DNA of 64,000 bases from Anthonomus grandis grandis (GCF_022605725.1 NC_065558.1:9610001-9674000); one strand, 5' to 3'. Positions 35,152 through 49,000 are shown, numbered from the stretch's first letter. Translations and numbers: made by a program. The notes: a model not told the origin generated them from the letters alone.

Positions 35152-36861
35152 CTACACGCATATCGTCGCCTTGCATACAAAGGGGCGTAACTCATAATTT
35201 GAATTTTTTTGGATTTCGCCCGGAGGTTGACAAATTTGGTGTATTCTAGCTGCTCTCAAAAGGGTGTAACTCAATATAATTTATTGCCTGGGTTATGCAC
35301 GCAAACTGTTTAGGCGTATCTCATCAAGTCATTTTAAAACAGCAGACAAAAAGGCGTATCTTAGATAGAAATTCACATTAAGAACAAAGAAAAAATTAGA
35401 AAAATAAAACAAGAAAGTAAAGATAAATCTATTGATGATAATTCCTTTTTGTGCAGTGTTTGATTTACAACAAGTCATTTATTTGCCAAAAACAAACGAA
35501 AGTGTCGTGTTTTATAAGAGACGTCTAGCAGCTTACAACTTTACATTATACAATTTGGCATCTAAGGAATGTTTTTGCTATATATGGAGTGAAATTGACA
35601 GCAAAAGAGGCTCATCGGAAATATCAACATGTATCTACAAATTTTTGATGCATTACGATGAAAAAGAGGTTAAATCTGCAGATTTATTTGCCGATGGCTG
35701 TAGCGGCCAAAATAAAAATTCCATAGTCGCTATAATGTTACTATATTTTGTAAGAAGCAGCAAGAACATTAGGCAAATTCGTCTTCGATTTTTTGAGCCC
35801 TTTCATGGTCAAAGTGAAGGGGACTCAGTCCATAAGTACTGCCATTTCGCGTTCAGGAAACATATTTGTTCCATCTCAGTTGATTCCGATTTTTAGACTA
35901 ACTAGGGCTAAAAATCCCTATAATGTAATTCCAATGAATTTTTCCGATTTCATAGATTTTAAAGGCTTGTCGAAAGATTTAAGAGTTTTAAGCATACGCC
36001 AAGATGATGACAGAAACCAAATCAACTCGACAGAAATCTTTGAAATTAAAGTTGAAAAGGAAAGTTCAGATAATATTTTTTTAAAGTGTCTCACTGTGAT
36101 GAACATTATAGAAGCCTCACATTGAAGAAAACAAACATAGATCATTTTTCCCTCGGAGAACTTAACAATGAACGACCAAAGGTAACATGTCTAAAATATC
36201 AGGACCTAATTTCTTTGTGCAGTGGAGAAACTCCTGTAATTCGATCTCAGGAGCATGTGTCATTTTACAGATCTTTACTCTTCCACATGAATAAGTCCCT
36301 ATTTTTATCGGTTTTATGTTATAAACAGTTTAGTTTTTTTGTTAGAGTTTTTTACTTTTGGTTTATTATGATATATTTTTTAAGTTAAGACATTAACAAA
36401 AATGTTTACTTATTCTTATAAAGCTGATAGTGTTAAGGAACCTACGTTTATTTTTTTGCGATAAGAATTTTTTTTAAGGCCAGGCCAGGATTTCCACTTT
36501 TCATTTCTTTGAAGTACGAGGTTAATTTGAAACTTAATAAATGTTTAATTTTTCAAATAAAAGTTTGATTACCATGGGTTGTTGTTATTTTGCAAAGGGC
36601 GTAACTTTTTTAAAACAATTCGATTACAGCACACAAAATCTCAATCTTTTTTTGATTTTTGGAAAAACTGGCAAACTTATCTAAAATTTCGTAATAGCAA
36701 ATTGTTCTAATCATAGATGCCCACATGAGCACAAAATTTAAGCCGCAAATTCCAAACCGTTTTCTCACAGCGAGAGTTTCTCTTGAGCCAACATCTTAAA
36801 ATGCTTTTCCTGTAAAATACAAATATTTCAGATACGCCCCTATATGTGCAAGGCGACGGTA
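35152..36861 (+). mobile_element. Damaged DNA transposon with inverted ends and subterminal repeats
   Basis: CATATCGTCGCCTTGCATAC...GGGGCGTAACT at about 35158-35193 is inverted at about 36830-36862 (AGATACGCCCC...GTGCAAGGCGACGGTATG). Inside the left end a short motif recurs in direct orientation: GGGTGTAACTCA (35262), AGGCGTATCTCA (35312) and AGGCGTATCTTA (35352). GGGCGTAACTT occurs near the right end (36598). Between lie broken frames of a GQNKN-type protein. Target-site duplication is not clear by eye. Superfamily unassigned. Confidence 0.72.
35432..36388 (+). pseudogene. GQNKN-type transposon protein, frameshifted and N-terminally truncated
   Basis: Three successive plus-strand frames read as one protein. 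35432-35850: FDLQQVIYLPKTNESVVFYKR, ADLFADGCSGQNKNSIVAIM, EPFHGQSEGDSVHKY. About 35845-36110: SGNIFVPSQLIPIFRLTRAKNPYNV, DFKGLSKDLRVLSIR, EIFEIKVEKES. 36086-36280: LTLKKTNIDHFSLGELNNERPK, SLCSGETPVI. Two frameshifts separate them. I recall similar conserved proteins of unknown function repeated in insect genomes (resembling what databases call DUF7869), with an RNase H-like layout: DGCxGQNKN as a possible catalytic D and HGQSEGDSVH as a second acidic site. The catalytic reading is inference. The N-terminal half is missing. Confidence 0.6.
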
Positions 36862-36862
36862 T

Positions 36863-37204
36863 GTAATCGGCTGGAAAAAATATATGTGAAATTCGGGTTT
36901 ATGAAAATATATGGCCGGCTAATAGGTCTTGTTTAAACCCGCTATACATTTTTTTTTGTAAGAAATTGTGGAGAATCTAAACACCTTTTGTTTAAACCAC
37001 TGTTTTGTGACAGCCCCTATAAGTAAGGTGCAAATGCAAAAAAACCCTGTTATCTACTAAAAGACTAGAGCTTCAAACTTTTGTCTGACACTAAGTATTT
37101 TCTATATGAAAATAATAAAACTGTTTACAAACCCCGACCGAGGTTAGTAAAACTGGGATTTTCCCTAAGGGTTAACAAGAAAATTCAATATTCATTTGAT
37201 TAAA
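36863..37204. other. Spacer and probable PIG-C 3' UTR
   Basis: A+T-rich, between the transposon's right end and the PIG-C stop codon. Nothing else is seen. Confidence 0.5.
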
Positions 37205-39544
37205 CTAATACACAACTTTATCAATATCCTTGACAACTGCTTCATCCCAGGGTCCATAAATATTGTCCTTATACTTCTGATACTTAACAAATAGCATCGG
37301 GCATATGAAATTTATCAATACTACACAAGCAACAAAAAGCACTGCTAATAAGTTTGAAAGAATTTTCAAAAAATAAACATCCAATATTAATAAAATCACA
37401 GTCAATATCACTGGATGGTGCAGTTCTTTCCTCAAAATGGGTGATAACACAAAAATTTGCGTTGAAACCGTTAATAGCACAAATGCTTCCGACGCCGATG
37501 ATAATCTGGAAGCCAAGCAGATCGAGGCGAATATAGCGGCGCTGAGGGAAAGACTTCTGGACACTAAAGCTGCGGGCACTTCAAAATCGAAGAATATAAG
37601 ATGGATCAGGAGCATTAGGAAGGCCATTGTGTGGATTGTATCTGTGCTTATGGTATCTGTTAAGGTGTGCAGCACTGGGGAAAATAACTGGCCGAAGGCT
37701 ATGAATGTCAGGATTGTTCGGATGTCATATCCTATGCCGTAGTTCTTTGAACAACCTGGAAAAAAATAGAGTTTAAAAGTTGCTCTTAATGCTACATATT
37801 TAAATCAAAAGCAAGCCATTGTGTAAAAACTCAGGTAGGAAAATAGTCATTAAAAAACCTGCTTAAGGTTTATAATTACATATACAAAATATTATGCATA
37901 AAATCTCTCATTTTATTGAGAAATGTCTTCAACTTATATGTTCTTTTAAAATTACAATTTTATTTTACGAAATGTGAATATAATATTCATAAGTGCCATA
38001 AAATTACTTTTTCAAGGCCGAGAAGACCTACAAACTTTTTACTCAATAAAAAAACTTCCAATTGGCTCTAAAACAGAAGTTTTGGACTTTGGAATCTCAA
38101 TGGACTCAAAATTATCATTTGAGATCAACATTGATTATGTAACAAATAGGACAGTGAAGGTGCTTGATTTCATTTAGAGGTTTATAAAATCTTCTATAGG
38201 TTCTTAGAATGCTTTATTGGTTCCTTTTTAAAACAATATTGCAGTATAGTAAAAAGTCTATACTACTTTTTTGAGAGCTGCTACATTTAGAAGTGTTTAT
38301 CACAGAGATGAATATAATTGTCAGTGAGTGTCAGTCAGTTATGATTTATGTTTTCTACATAAAGTAATACATTTTGCTGCTATAGACTATCCTCAGTTCT
38401 TGTTCTATCATACAGTGTGAAACCTTTGTAATACCATTTTACCCCACTATGGAATGCAATGACAAATAAATCTGTTTGACTCTAAATTTAGTACTTTTAA
38501 GCAAAAACTCAAACAAATTTTATAAATTCTTCATTCTTCAATCATAGTCTTGTTAGTAATTTGTGGCTACATTATTAAATGATTTACTTTGCTTACTGTG
38601 ATTTGGTTTTATATTGAGTCATATGGTGTGTGATGCTTTTAACTAAACTTGGATGTAACTTAGTGTATTTTTATGATTACAATGTAAATGTATTTCATAG
38701 ATAAATAAATAAAATAAAATATTTATGCATATGATGCTCTTCTGCTTTTTTGCTCTCTGACTTAATAGCCTTTTGGAAGAATTATGTGTTTTGTGTGCTA
38801 AATATTTCTGGTTTTTAGATAGGAAAACTTAAAGGAAATCCTAAGAAAAGACACAATATTGCTTCATAATTTGATATGATATACACCTCGCGCTCTTATG
38901 TATCACTTTAATGCAGCTTCTGACTGTAAACTTGCATAAAAGTGGTGTTCTCTAACAAAAAGTTAATAAATCTCTTTTAGTATGTATAAAATTAAATGCA
39001 ACCATATACATAAGTTTTTTCTAGATGGAAGAGTACATATTCAAATGTACAGCCTTAGAACCAAATCAATCTGAGCTACTGTCAATTATAGGAAAAGGGA
39101 AAATTATGTTTAGGTTAGCATATGCATAGACTTTATCCATAAAGTCTTTTAGTAACAATAAATATGTAGTGAAGATTTTCTGACCCGATTTTAATTAAAA
39201 TTTTATGTCCATAAGTACTTACTTTGAAAGTAAACCCTATAAAACACAAACCCCAGGAAACTGATGCTGCTCATTCCATATAATACAATCCATGACTCGA
39301 CTTGCTGATTTACAATATAAATGTAAATGATTGAAAAAAGAACGATGGCACAAAACTCTTGTAGCACCCTGTTAGCTCCAATGCAAGCTTCTATTAAGGT
39401 CACTTCTCTCAAGTATATATTTTTCTTAAGATCTTTAAGAAAGATGTTTTGGTCTGTGTAGTTATCTGGATAGTCTTGTTTTTCGTACAGTACTTTCTTC
39501 CATGGTTTTTTCAAGCGAGTTTTTCTCGTTTGGGTTTGGTTCAT
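37205..39544 (-). CDS. PIG-C: PIG-C, subunit of GPI-GlcNAc transferase, complete
   Basis: complement(join(37205..37755, 39223..39544)): 873 nt, 290 residues. Donor GTAAGT at 39222, acceptor TTTTTTTCCAG before 37755, phase 1 (A+GT makes Ser). The start contains WKKVLYEKQDYPDNYTDQNF-like sequence, the PIG-C hallmark (human KVLYERQPFPDNYVD). Exon 2 has FSPVLHTLTDTISTDTIHTM, then HLIFFDFEVPAALVSRSLSL and AIFASICLASRL, ending NIYGPWDEAVVKD as in human PIG-C (HGPWDEA). Length is close to human (297). Several hydrophobic segments show a multi-pass ER membrane protein. Role: with PIG-A and other subunits it transfers GlcNAc to phosphatidylinositol, the first step of GPI-anchor synthesis. Confidence 0.96.
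37756..39222 (-). other. PIG-C intron
   Basis: GT-AG intron containing a plus-strand LINE fragment in opposite orientation to the gene. The rest is A+T-rich without recognised content. Confidence 0.9.
37974..38722 (+). mobile_element. LINE fragment inside PIG-C intron
   Basis: The plus-strand frame reads 'KLPIGSKTEVLDFGISMDSKLSFEINI...KVLDFI', matching the DLGIxxDSKLSFxxHI block of the jockey/CR1-type LINE at 10.2-12.3 kb. Further on, broken, comes 'NLFDSKFSTFKQKLKQIL', the family's C-terminal tail. It ends in ATAAATAAATAAAATAAAAT at about 38700-38720, a LINE-like 3' tail. Inactive. Confidence 0.72.
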
Positions 39545-42500
39545 TGTTTTGTTGCGTTATTAGTGTAATAACAGACTTTAAGGTGTATTTTAAACATAAT
39601 AAAAATGGGTGTTATTATCTCTAGAGGTTTGTTTACTTTTGGTTGGAGAAAGTGATTAATATTCCATGAACAGCTGTGCTGTTGTTAATAGGCAACTAAC
39701 GTTTCACTCCTATGAACATGAACAGTTGATCCGACACAAACAACGGATTTTTATTCCGCTTAAGCAGATTTTCCATGAAGAATTTTTATTCCGCCCGTGC
39801 GTATTGCGTTCGAAAACCGTGTTCTTAAACCATGTATAGTTGAAATAAATGGTAGCCAGATTTTTATTTCCCTTCCATCAAATTCCATTTTTCTGCCGAA
39901 TTCATACATGAGCCAGATTATGCAATATTACAATGGGGTCATCTTCATAGAGTCCTTTTAGATTTTTAATTAACAAAGGACGTCGACAGAGAGCTGTCGT
40001 CAGACTTTTATAAGACTTGGGATATTAACATTTCCAAGTTTTTACATCCTACGATGTCTAATGTTTGTCAAGCAGAAAGTGCAGCTTTTTAAAACTCATC
40101 AGGATACCCTACTAGGGACAAGAACAACTTATTTATCAATTATCTTCGCCTTATAAGATCCAGAGAGCTTTTTTGGCTTAAAGTTTATCAATTCTCTGCT
40201 CCAGCATGTTAGGAAGCCTTCATTACACATATTCTAAGATAAAATAAAAATAGAAAATATTACTTAAAATTAAAGCTTATAGCTTCAAAATTTTTCAATC
40301 AGAACATTTTTAATTATTTGCTCAAAATCCTGAACTGGTTTTTCATTGTTTTTACATTCAATATGCGGGAATTATGCCATGTCTGTTTCTAGTTTCATAA
40401 CTATGAGAATGTTCGTGAGTTTTAGATAAGTAAATATTCTTCTTAATATAACATAAATTTTGGAAAATGTACTGTGCTGGAACAGTCACTATTTTTAAAT
40501 TTGTAAAGTACAAAAAATGGATATCGAATGGATAGCCAATTTTGGACATCTGATTACTGGTTTAGGACATCCATGTGTATTCCGTCCTTTTAGTTGTTAG
40601 TCCAACAGAACCAAAATACGAGTAGAAATAGGAAAATTAATGTTTTTCAAAATCTAATTAACAATACCAGCGGCTTGTTCCCATCATCTACATGACGAAA
40701 ATACCAGGTTATAACGGGATTCGGGCAGAACTAAGAAAATGAAAGCACTTTTAAAACTGGGAAAAAGTCATTTCTTGACCTCGTTTTCGAGCCCAAAAAT
40801 GGGCACTATTTGTTGAAATTTTATTGAGTATTTTAATAAAAACATCATTAATTGATTAACTGAAACTATAATTTAAAATTTCTGTTTCAGTCCTATTAAT
40901 CTGCTTGGGCATGCTACGCGCGGAATTTACATATTTCATTATTTTTTTCCAAATCTTGCTTTCCAAAAGTGATAATTTAAAATTTTTACCGTTAGCTACA
41001 TTTTGTAAACGCGTTTAAAAAAAACTTTTCCTTACAAATCCTGCTTTGTTTAGAAGACAAAACCACATTTACAAATTAATTAATGAAATCACACCTTGCA
41101 ATTAAGCACACCAGAGACACAAATAATTAAAAATACTATAAGAACAAACAAAAGAACAACAGTCAATGACATCAGTAAGGCAATCTTTAAGATACTCAGT
41201 TTAATTTGAGCAAAAATCATCTCTAGTTCTGTTTAATTTAAAATAAAATCCATGAAGTAGTAGAAATTTACCATTAGAATAATCTTGATAAGAGCTAACT
41301 AACAATGACTTTTAATTAAGCATTTAGTCTGTTCATGTTAATCAGAGAACGCCTATAGTGTTTTTCTCATTGCGATTTAAACAATTAAGTATTGTAACCA
41401 TGCAGGTGTAATAATTGTAATGTAAATGTTATAATATTGATCATCTAGCAGATGTTAATTTACGTATCAAGGATATATGCTTTTGATGACTTTTTAAGAG
41501 TGACGAATGATGATCCAACATATTGTAATTAATCTAGTTCACCCACTGAACTTTTAACAAAAAAGCTATAAACTCCTGATAAGGCTAAAATAAATCGTGG
41601 CCTTGCCATCGTTTGACTTTCGCTAATAGGAGTCCAATGTCAGTCGGACGATTCGATGGGTTCGTTCTTCGTTCTTTTTATCAAAACACCAAAAGGTTAA
41701 TCGAGTAATCCAGATCGACATTTTCCGCTCGTTTTGCATCTCATGCTCTTTTATTGCCGATAATTAAACCATTAATAATCTCGCTTTTAAAAAAAAGACA
41801 CGATTTTGACGATAGGGGCGGCAATACAAATATCAACCATTGTCGGTCTCTTATTTATTTTTTTGTAACTATTATGGTAGGATCCTTGCCATCTTGACGC
41901 GGTGTAAAATGCGGTCAAGTTTACGCGTTGCCCATTATAATTTTAGTTTTAAATAAAAACCACTTAAATAATCAGCTAAAGCAGTCAAGGACCTATACTG
42001 ATGTTCTACGTTCATCTTCAAACTGTTTGCATCACGATCACGAGTTTCTTAATCACGAAAATCGCAGGGGAATATATTTGTATATATTTTTTATCTAAAC
42101 ATCCGTGTATTAACAGGTTTTTTGGGTAAAAAATAAATTCAATATTTTATTTATTGTCTTATGCTAATCTGAAAAAAGTTAAATACGACGAGGAACGTGT
42201 CGAGGAACGTGTTTGTACCAAAAAAAAGTTAATGCTATAAGGACAACCATAATGGCTGATAAAATTCTTCTCTAAGCAAATTTTTACTACAGGGTTATCC
42301 TTATTTAGCAATTTTTTTAAAATTTGCTTCAAAGAACATGATTTGTCAAACGTTTTAAAGACATTTATAGAATATCATTAGAGAGCAAATTGTATGTTTA
42401 TAAAATGTCTTTTACAGATATTTGGATCACTTTAAAAAGGCGTAATAAATATAAATTTTATTTTTTCAAAGTAAGTTTAAGAACAGTAAAGAAATTTACA

Positions 42501-45500
42501 ATAAAATATATTAAACAAATATATTTCCATTTAATTAAGTTCAAACACAAGTTGTCTTATATGTTCAATATATGTATGAAGAACGAAATAAATTATAAAA
42601 ATATATAATATAATTATTAAAAATATAGAGCTAGTGATCAAAAATATTCTCAAGAATATTTGTAATTTCCTAAGAAAGGTTCTTATGGTAATTATACTTT
42701 TTCACTTCTTCCTGGGACAATGAGTATTTTGTTGTAACTGCCAAAAAATTTTGAAAAGTTTTACAAATTTTTGAAAATGTCTAATAAACTTTTTAAATCT
42801 TCTTGAACAATAGATAGCCGAAAAAAGTTATTGTCCATCCAGTTATGATCAAAAACAAAGAGAAAATTGTGTTTTATGATTGGTCCACTATATGGATAAT
42901 AAACTCAAAATTCTAAGTTGAAGAAGTAGTCCGTTCTTGCATATTATTATTGACCTATTGTCTTAATTATGTAGTTTTAAGTTTTTGTAAATCCAAGTTT
43001 TGTTCCATTGTCATGTATTTTAATTTGTATTTGTCTGAGGCACTAGAAAAATGAAACGTGATATATTTTTTATTTCATGTCAATCGGGACTTACCTAAAT
43101 GCAAATATATGTAAGTACAGTAAAATAACTAAAATATGGGGATATTTCAAATTATGATTCATAGTGCTAAATATTCCTCTAATCAGATGCTAATGACATG
43201 ACAAAAATATGTATATAAAAAATGCAATTCTAAAAGTGATAATCATTCAAAAAATATATGTCTATATACGTATCCTTGAGAACATTTGTGATAACTTCCT
43301 ATAAATGGGAATGGAATGTTCTGATAGTCTTTTTGCCATTATGCATGAGAAGACTCTAATCTCTTCTTAGCATGTACTGGGATTATGCTCAAGAAGAATA
43401 GTTTGTAACATGGCTGTTGTTTAGAAAATGGCTTCAATATCATGCACGAAACCAATCAATTCTTTATTTACTTAACAGTTTAAATCCTAATAACTAAGTA
43501 TGGTTATATATGGAAAACCGTTTGTAATACCTATTATTTCTATAACTATTCTTAATATGATAATAATTATGATTATACCTGAGTTAAAAATACTTGTCCC
43601 TTGAACTATAACCAATAATAGATCCATTTATCAAAGATGAAATGTTAGACCGCAATTTTCTCTATAGACATCCTGATGAATGCAAGGGTAAACATGTGTG
43701 TGTGCACCGAGCACATACTTACATACACAAATAATGACAAAAATCAAGGTGAAATAATTACTAGGCTTGATGAATACTAAAGTAAAATAACAATTATATT
43801 ATGATCTATTGATTGTTTCACGACCTTGCGGTCTCATCTTGCCTTAAGGAAAAACTATTATTTTTGCACTCCCAAAACGTAAATATTTCTTGTCTATATA
43901 CCGGTAATATGACGTAAATTGGTATTATTCATTGATTTCATAGGAAATTTTAAAAGGAAGTAATAAAATGACAAACAAAAGGAAATATTTTTCGGGTTAC
44001 TTCGCCAGTCAGATCAAAAAATACCAGAGGAACGAACTGTTACAATTTGATATTTTAAAGAATACTGCCGGATTAGGTGCAATACCGTTCCAAATTTGCT
44101 AAAATCGATATAAATTAATGTCAAAGTAATTTGGATGCAAATATGTGAAAGTATTTTAAAAATGTGAATACATTCTTTGTACGTCATGCTTTGACATTTT
44201 GACATAAATGTTTTGAAAATATTGCAACAAGCGTAGAATTTAATTAATTTAATTAAAATCAAAGTTACTAAACTGATTCCGAAAACACTGTGCATTAGAA
44301 ATCCGATCTTTTCCTTATACAAATACTTATTTAAAAAAATATAATTTATCTGTAAATTTATTCCTTACAAGTAAAATATATATTCTTTATGAATAAAAGA
44401 TAAATGATGTGGTTTCTTTTACATTTTATGAAGTAAAAATTAGCGATTTATATGTCAATTATCATAAATTATACAGTTCTTCAGGGCATTTCCAGTATCT
44501 TTTACATTTACATACTGTATGATAGACGTCTTTAACATTGATTTTTAACTGGAAAATTATTTTAATATTATTTTTTTATAGGATTACTACTATCAATAAC
44601 CTATACTTGGATCCGAAAGGGTATTTATGCCTAAACAATAAACAGTTTTTAACCTGGAAAGATAAAATATTTATTTTTCAAGAAAAAGGAGGATATTATA
44701 AAAATGAACCAAGACTTCACGTAAAAAAGAAACCTGAGAATTGGCCAAATTTAAATAATTTTATGCTAATTTAAAATGTTTCATGCCTGACAGAAATTTA
44801 AATTAATAAAAATCATTTAGGAAAAGTGAGCAGAACATTTCCTAAACTGTTAAAAAATGCAAGAATCACACCATATCTACAAGAAGGGACGTCACAAGGA
44901 TACATGTGAAATAGACCAAAATAAGTATGCTCTTGAGAAATTCGCAGATCTCCAAGACGCAAGAATTCTTCTATCAAAATTAGGAAAATATGGGTTTTGG
45001 AGGCATTGGGAGAAATGGGAGGTTACTTTAAAAATAGAAATGCACTTCACACAAATAAATGCTACTATTTACAACTCTGCTCTATATTAGAGCTTTACAT
45101 TTAAATTACTGATCCATTATTATGATTTTTTAACTTTAGAAACATGTACCTATTTATGACTGATTTGTCTTAATTATTAAATACTTTGTGTCAGCATTAA
45201 AAAAAAGCTTCTTTAAAGCGTCTTGTGAATTTTGAGAAGAAAATTTCATAAAAAAATCTGATATGAGTTGTAATGGAAACTATAGTATTTTGAACATTTT
45301 TTCATACCTATCTACAGGATTGATTGTAAACAATAATTTCATTATGGTATTTCTTAATTATCATTCTTGAAAATCGTAAGAAAAAGATGATTTTTAGCCT
45401 TCAGTAGGATTAAATTGATCGCAGGAGCTCATAGAAATGTCAAAAACTAATGAAGAAATAACTGCAATTTATTTAAAATTTCAAGTTGAGGTTGATTCGT

Positions 45501-45893
45501 ACTCACCATTGATTGAATTTTAAGACTGATTAAATTTAAAAAAATAATAATTTGCCTTCTTTGCAATTAAGATTTTTTGAAAGTAAAAAGACTTCCAAGG
45601 AGTTGAACTTAAAAAAAAACTAATAACCGCAGGATTCAAGCAGTCCAACAACAGACAAAGAGCCGAAAGTTTGTTCTATAGGTAGTTGTAGTTGTTTAAA
45701 CAAATTTTTTTTCGGGCCAAAATTATTTTTGGTTTGAAGATCTTCAAAATATTTTATTGAGATGAGAAAAATTATTTACAACTTCGTGTGGCATACATTC
45801 TACAGATTTCCAAACTAAAAAAAGGATGTTCCATTATAACCAGACGTGCCTATAATATATTTTTATCAAAATAATTTAAAAAAAAATTAAAAC
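39545..45893. other. Gene-poor A+T-rich spacer
   Basis: No gene recognised. Open frames of 60-100 codons (for example 44014-44322 minus, 44538-44774 plus) are lysine/isoleucine/phenylalanine-rich and look like chance frames. Two TTTTTATTCCGC motifs at 39748-39759 and 39783-39794 match the pair near 9.7-9.8 kb. A slightly less A+T-rich stretch at 41.58-41.72 kb and a 12-bp tandem repeat (CGAGGAACGTGT twice, about 42190) are the only other landmarks. Confidence 0.55.
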
Positions 45894-46047
45894 GTGCTAC
45901 ATAGCGATCACCGTAGACTCACTCGACCAATATGCGTGTTGCACGGTGTTCCCCCAACAAGAAGCAACAGAAGGATCTTAACCAGAAGATATAAAGATGA
46001 CTCTCACTCTCGCTGTTGGATTTTGTGTTGTGTTACCATCCAAGAAG
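45894..46047 (+). other. Possible first exon upstream of the C-type lectin gene
   Basis: A compact, less A+T-rich stretch ends in a strong donor (AAGAAG|GTAAGG at 46048). It contains ATG ACT CTC ACT CTC... (45997-46047), 17 codons with a hydrophobic run, in phase 0. The lectin ATG at 51875 is immediately preceded by an acceptor (TTTTTAG), so the two could be spliced in frame. That would give either a 5' leader or an N-terminal extension. No other downstream exon is recognised between. Inference only. Confidence 0.38.
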
Positions 46048-49000
46048 GTAAGGATTACATAACCACGGTCACGTGTGTGTGACACTTTTTATGAGTGGGT
46101 GTGTTTAGTACTTTCTATATTTTAACGCGCCTTTTGGATTATAAACCTACGGTACGGTAAGTTTTTTGTTGTGACCATCTTTTTCTCTACTATTGATCGG
46201 TGGTGCATCGAGAAAGAAGAAATTTTATGCGATTATGCTGTTTTGGGTGCAAAAAAATGTACACAAAAAATTAAATTCGATGAAAAGTGGTTAAAGCTGC
46301 ACTATTGGGTCCAGCTTAGGTACATTTTAATAAATTTTGTACTTTAAAGTTGAGAATTTTAAACTGGTGAGGATTGTGGAAAATTTAAGTCTCACATGGA
46401 TACTTCTAAGTATTGGTTTGGTCCTCTCATTTTAATAATTTAAGCCAAATCAAGATTAATACATGGTGGTCCCTAAGAAACTACATGATTGTGGCAATTA
46501 TAATGAAAATTTATTACTAATTTTTAATTCGATATAATTTGATTTTCCTAGTCGTTGTCCAGTTACACTATCTGATTCATTTATTTTTATTTAAATACTA
46601 GCTTTGATTTTAATAAAATTTTCATACTTTTAGATTTTATGTATAAATAAAATGTATTTAATAAGACTCCTAATATTAATTTTTTAATATCGTATAAATA
46701 TTATGTATATTCCTGGGATACTATAACAGTCAGTGAATACTCCCAATTTCATAGGACAAATTTATATTATGAAACTTTGGGAATTTTAATTATACATAAT
46801 TCTAGTGTTTTCATATGTTTTTTAGTGTATTTTTTAACCCCATTGTATATTTTTAAAATATCTTTTAAAAATGATTTGAAGATTCAAATAAGAATCTTCT
46901 ATCTAAAAGTACTTTACAAGGCTTATATTCGCAGAATATGTAGATAATACGTTTCAGTAACATCTAGTTCGATGACTTGATTTTATCCATCATACATATG
47001 TCAAAAATGAAATTATTTGTGAAAAATATTTTAAAGAATTCCAAAAAAACTATTTCTTGGTTAGATAATTTGATATGTACATAAAAATATGCAAGAAAAA
47101 CCGATTTATGCTTCGAAACATTTTATGTACAAAATTAGGTTCTATCTCAAACATTCAATTAAAAAAAAAAATTGTAGGAAACTGATTCATACTTATCTCT
47201 GAATTTTCTACATACCTACCAAATTTACTTAAAACCGAAAAATTTATTCGTACATAAAAAGTTGTAAGAAAACCCATAATTCCTATGTAAAAAGAAGGAA
47301 GAACCTTTTAAGAAATTCAGAAATCGATTGAGGCAATATCTAGGAAAACTCCCTGTTTTTAAAAATCGAGTAATAAATCATGTACAATCATGAAAAACTA
47401 TTCTATGTATTAGAACGCTGCGAATATTTGGAAAAATATTAAAATATGTATCAATATTTCGTTAGAATTTTAAATTGACGTTAAGAAAACGATTAACACT
47501 TGTCCAGTGAATTGTGTATAATTACGTTAATTTGTTTATAATTTTAATACAGTTAATGTAAATGCACGTCTTATTTATTTTGTTTATCGTATATCAAGGC
47601 TTATTTTGATAGTACGGGATGTTCAAAAGTTTTAATGAAACTTGGTTTATATAATTTGTGATTAAGCTTAATAGTCATATAAATAAAAAATTTGTATTTA
47701 TTTATATATTTTTTGATCAATTATTAACAAAAAAAAACAGTTTCTTAATTACCACTGTGCTATACAAGTAAAAACGATTTTTTTAAACATTTTGCTATAT
47801 GAAATAAAAGTATAAATAGTATTTTAACATTTTTTAATAATATTTTATGCGCTTTTTGTCATATAGAGCAATTCAATTGAGAACAAACCTTTTATGGCGT
47901 ATTGCCTAATCTAGTATAAATAATTAAAAACATAAAAAATGTCATTGCATCATATTTTTCCGACAAATGTTGACCAGTTTACGACTCGTACCGCCACTGT
48001 AATATTTATTAAAAATTTCATTTCATATAAAGAACTTAATTAAACATAAAGCAATCAATAAAATTCCGATTATTTTGTAAAAGTTTAACATCCTGTATAT
48101 TAAAAATACTGCAGGTTGGACTACTCAATATGAAATACCCAGTATGCACAAAAGGATCAAAAGAAAAATGGCAACACTGCTCGAGGCGGCTTCTTTGCAC
48201 GAAGTTAAGAGTGGGGAGATTTATGTATTAAGAAAATGCTCAAGAATGTTGCCATATTAGGAAAAATGTATTTTTATTTATGTCAAAAATGCCTCTTAAA
48301 AAAAATTAATAAGTGGCAACCAAAAACAGAAATATTTGTTGTATTCAACCTTTTATTTTCCAAACTTTACACACGCTTGCAAAAAAACTTGATGGCTTTA
48401 ACCTTTTATTTTAAAAATCTTTTTTATCTATTTCTATATACGTTAATAACCTGAATACTTTACGACCATCGTAGATATTATAATACGGCGAAACTATATA
48501 AGTAATAAAGTAAATTTGTTTTATCACCTGCCATTTAACAAGCCTGTGAAAAAATGCTAATAAGTTAACTATCGTTTAAAAGGAAAAAAAACACTGAAAT
48601 TCTTCGTAATTATTAACAAGTATATCTTCATTCCGCCAATAATGTTCCTATAAATGACTTTGAGTTAATCACTTAATGCCGCCAACTTGTTTCTTTTTTC
48701 TGTTACGTAACTTTTTCAAATGTAGGTAGCTCGCTGAATTATGAGAGCTTTAGTAGTAGACGATCAGGTTTTACTTTAACCAATTGAACGTTTAATTAGA
48801 TGTGAGTGAAACGCGAGTCAATTGAAATAAAATAGCAAAATCGTAAGTAACACACAGTTTTTTTTCTTCGTTTTCTTTATAATGTATGACGCAAAAATGC
48901 AAAAGTTGTTGAGTAGTGGTCAAAATAAAAAACGATCCACTTTATCGATTTATTGTATAATGCCTGCTTAAATTGAAGAAATGATCCATGAAGGTTTAAA

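Noticed and set aside
42185..42215. CGAGGAACGTGT repeated twice in tandem.
   Set aside because: Only two short units without flanking structure; not evidence of a CRISPR or satellite array.
44014..45090. Several 70-100-codon open frames on both strands.
   Set aside because: Composition follows the local A+T bias, there are no domains or splice context, and neighbours show no related pieces.
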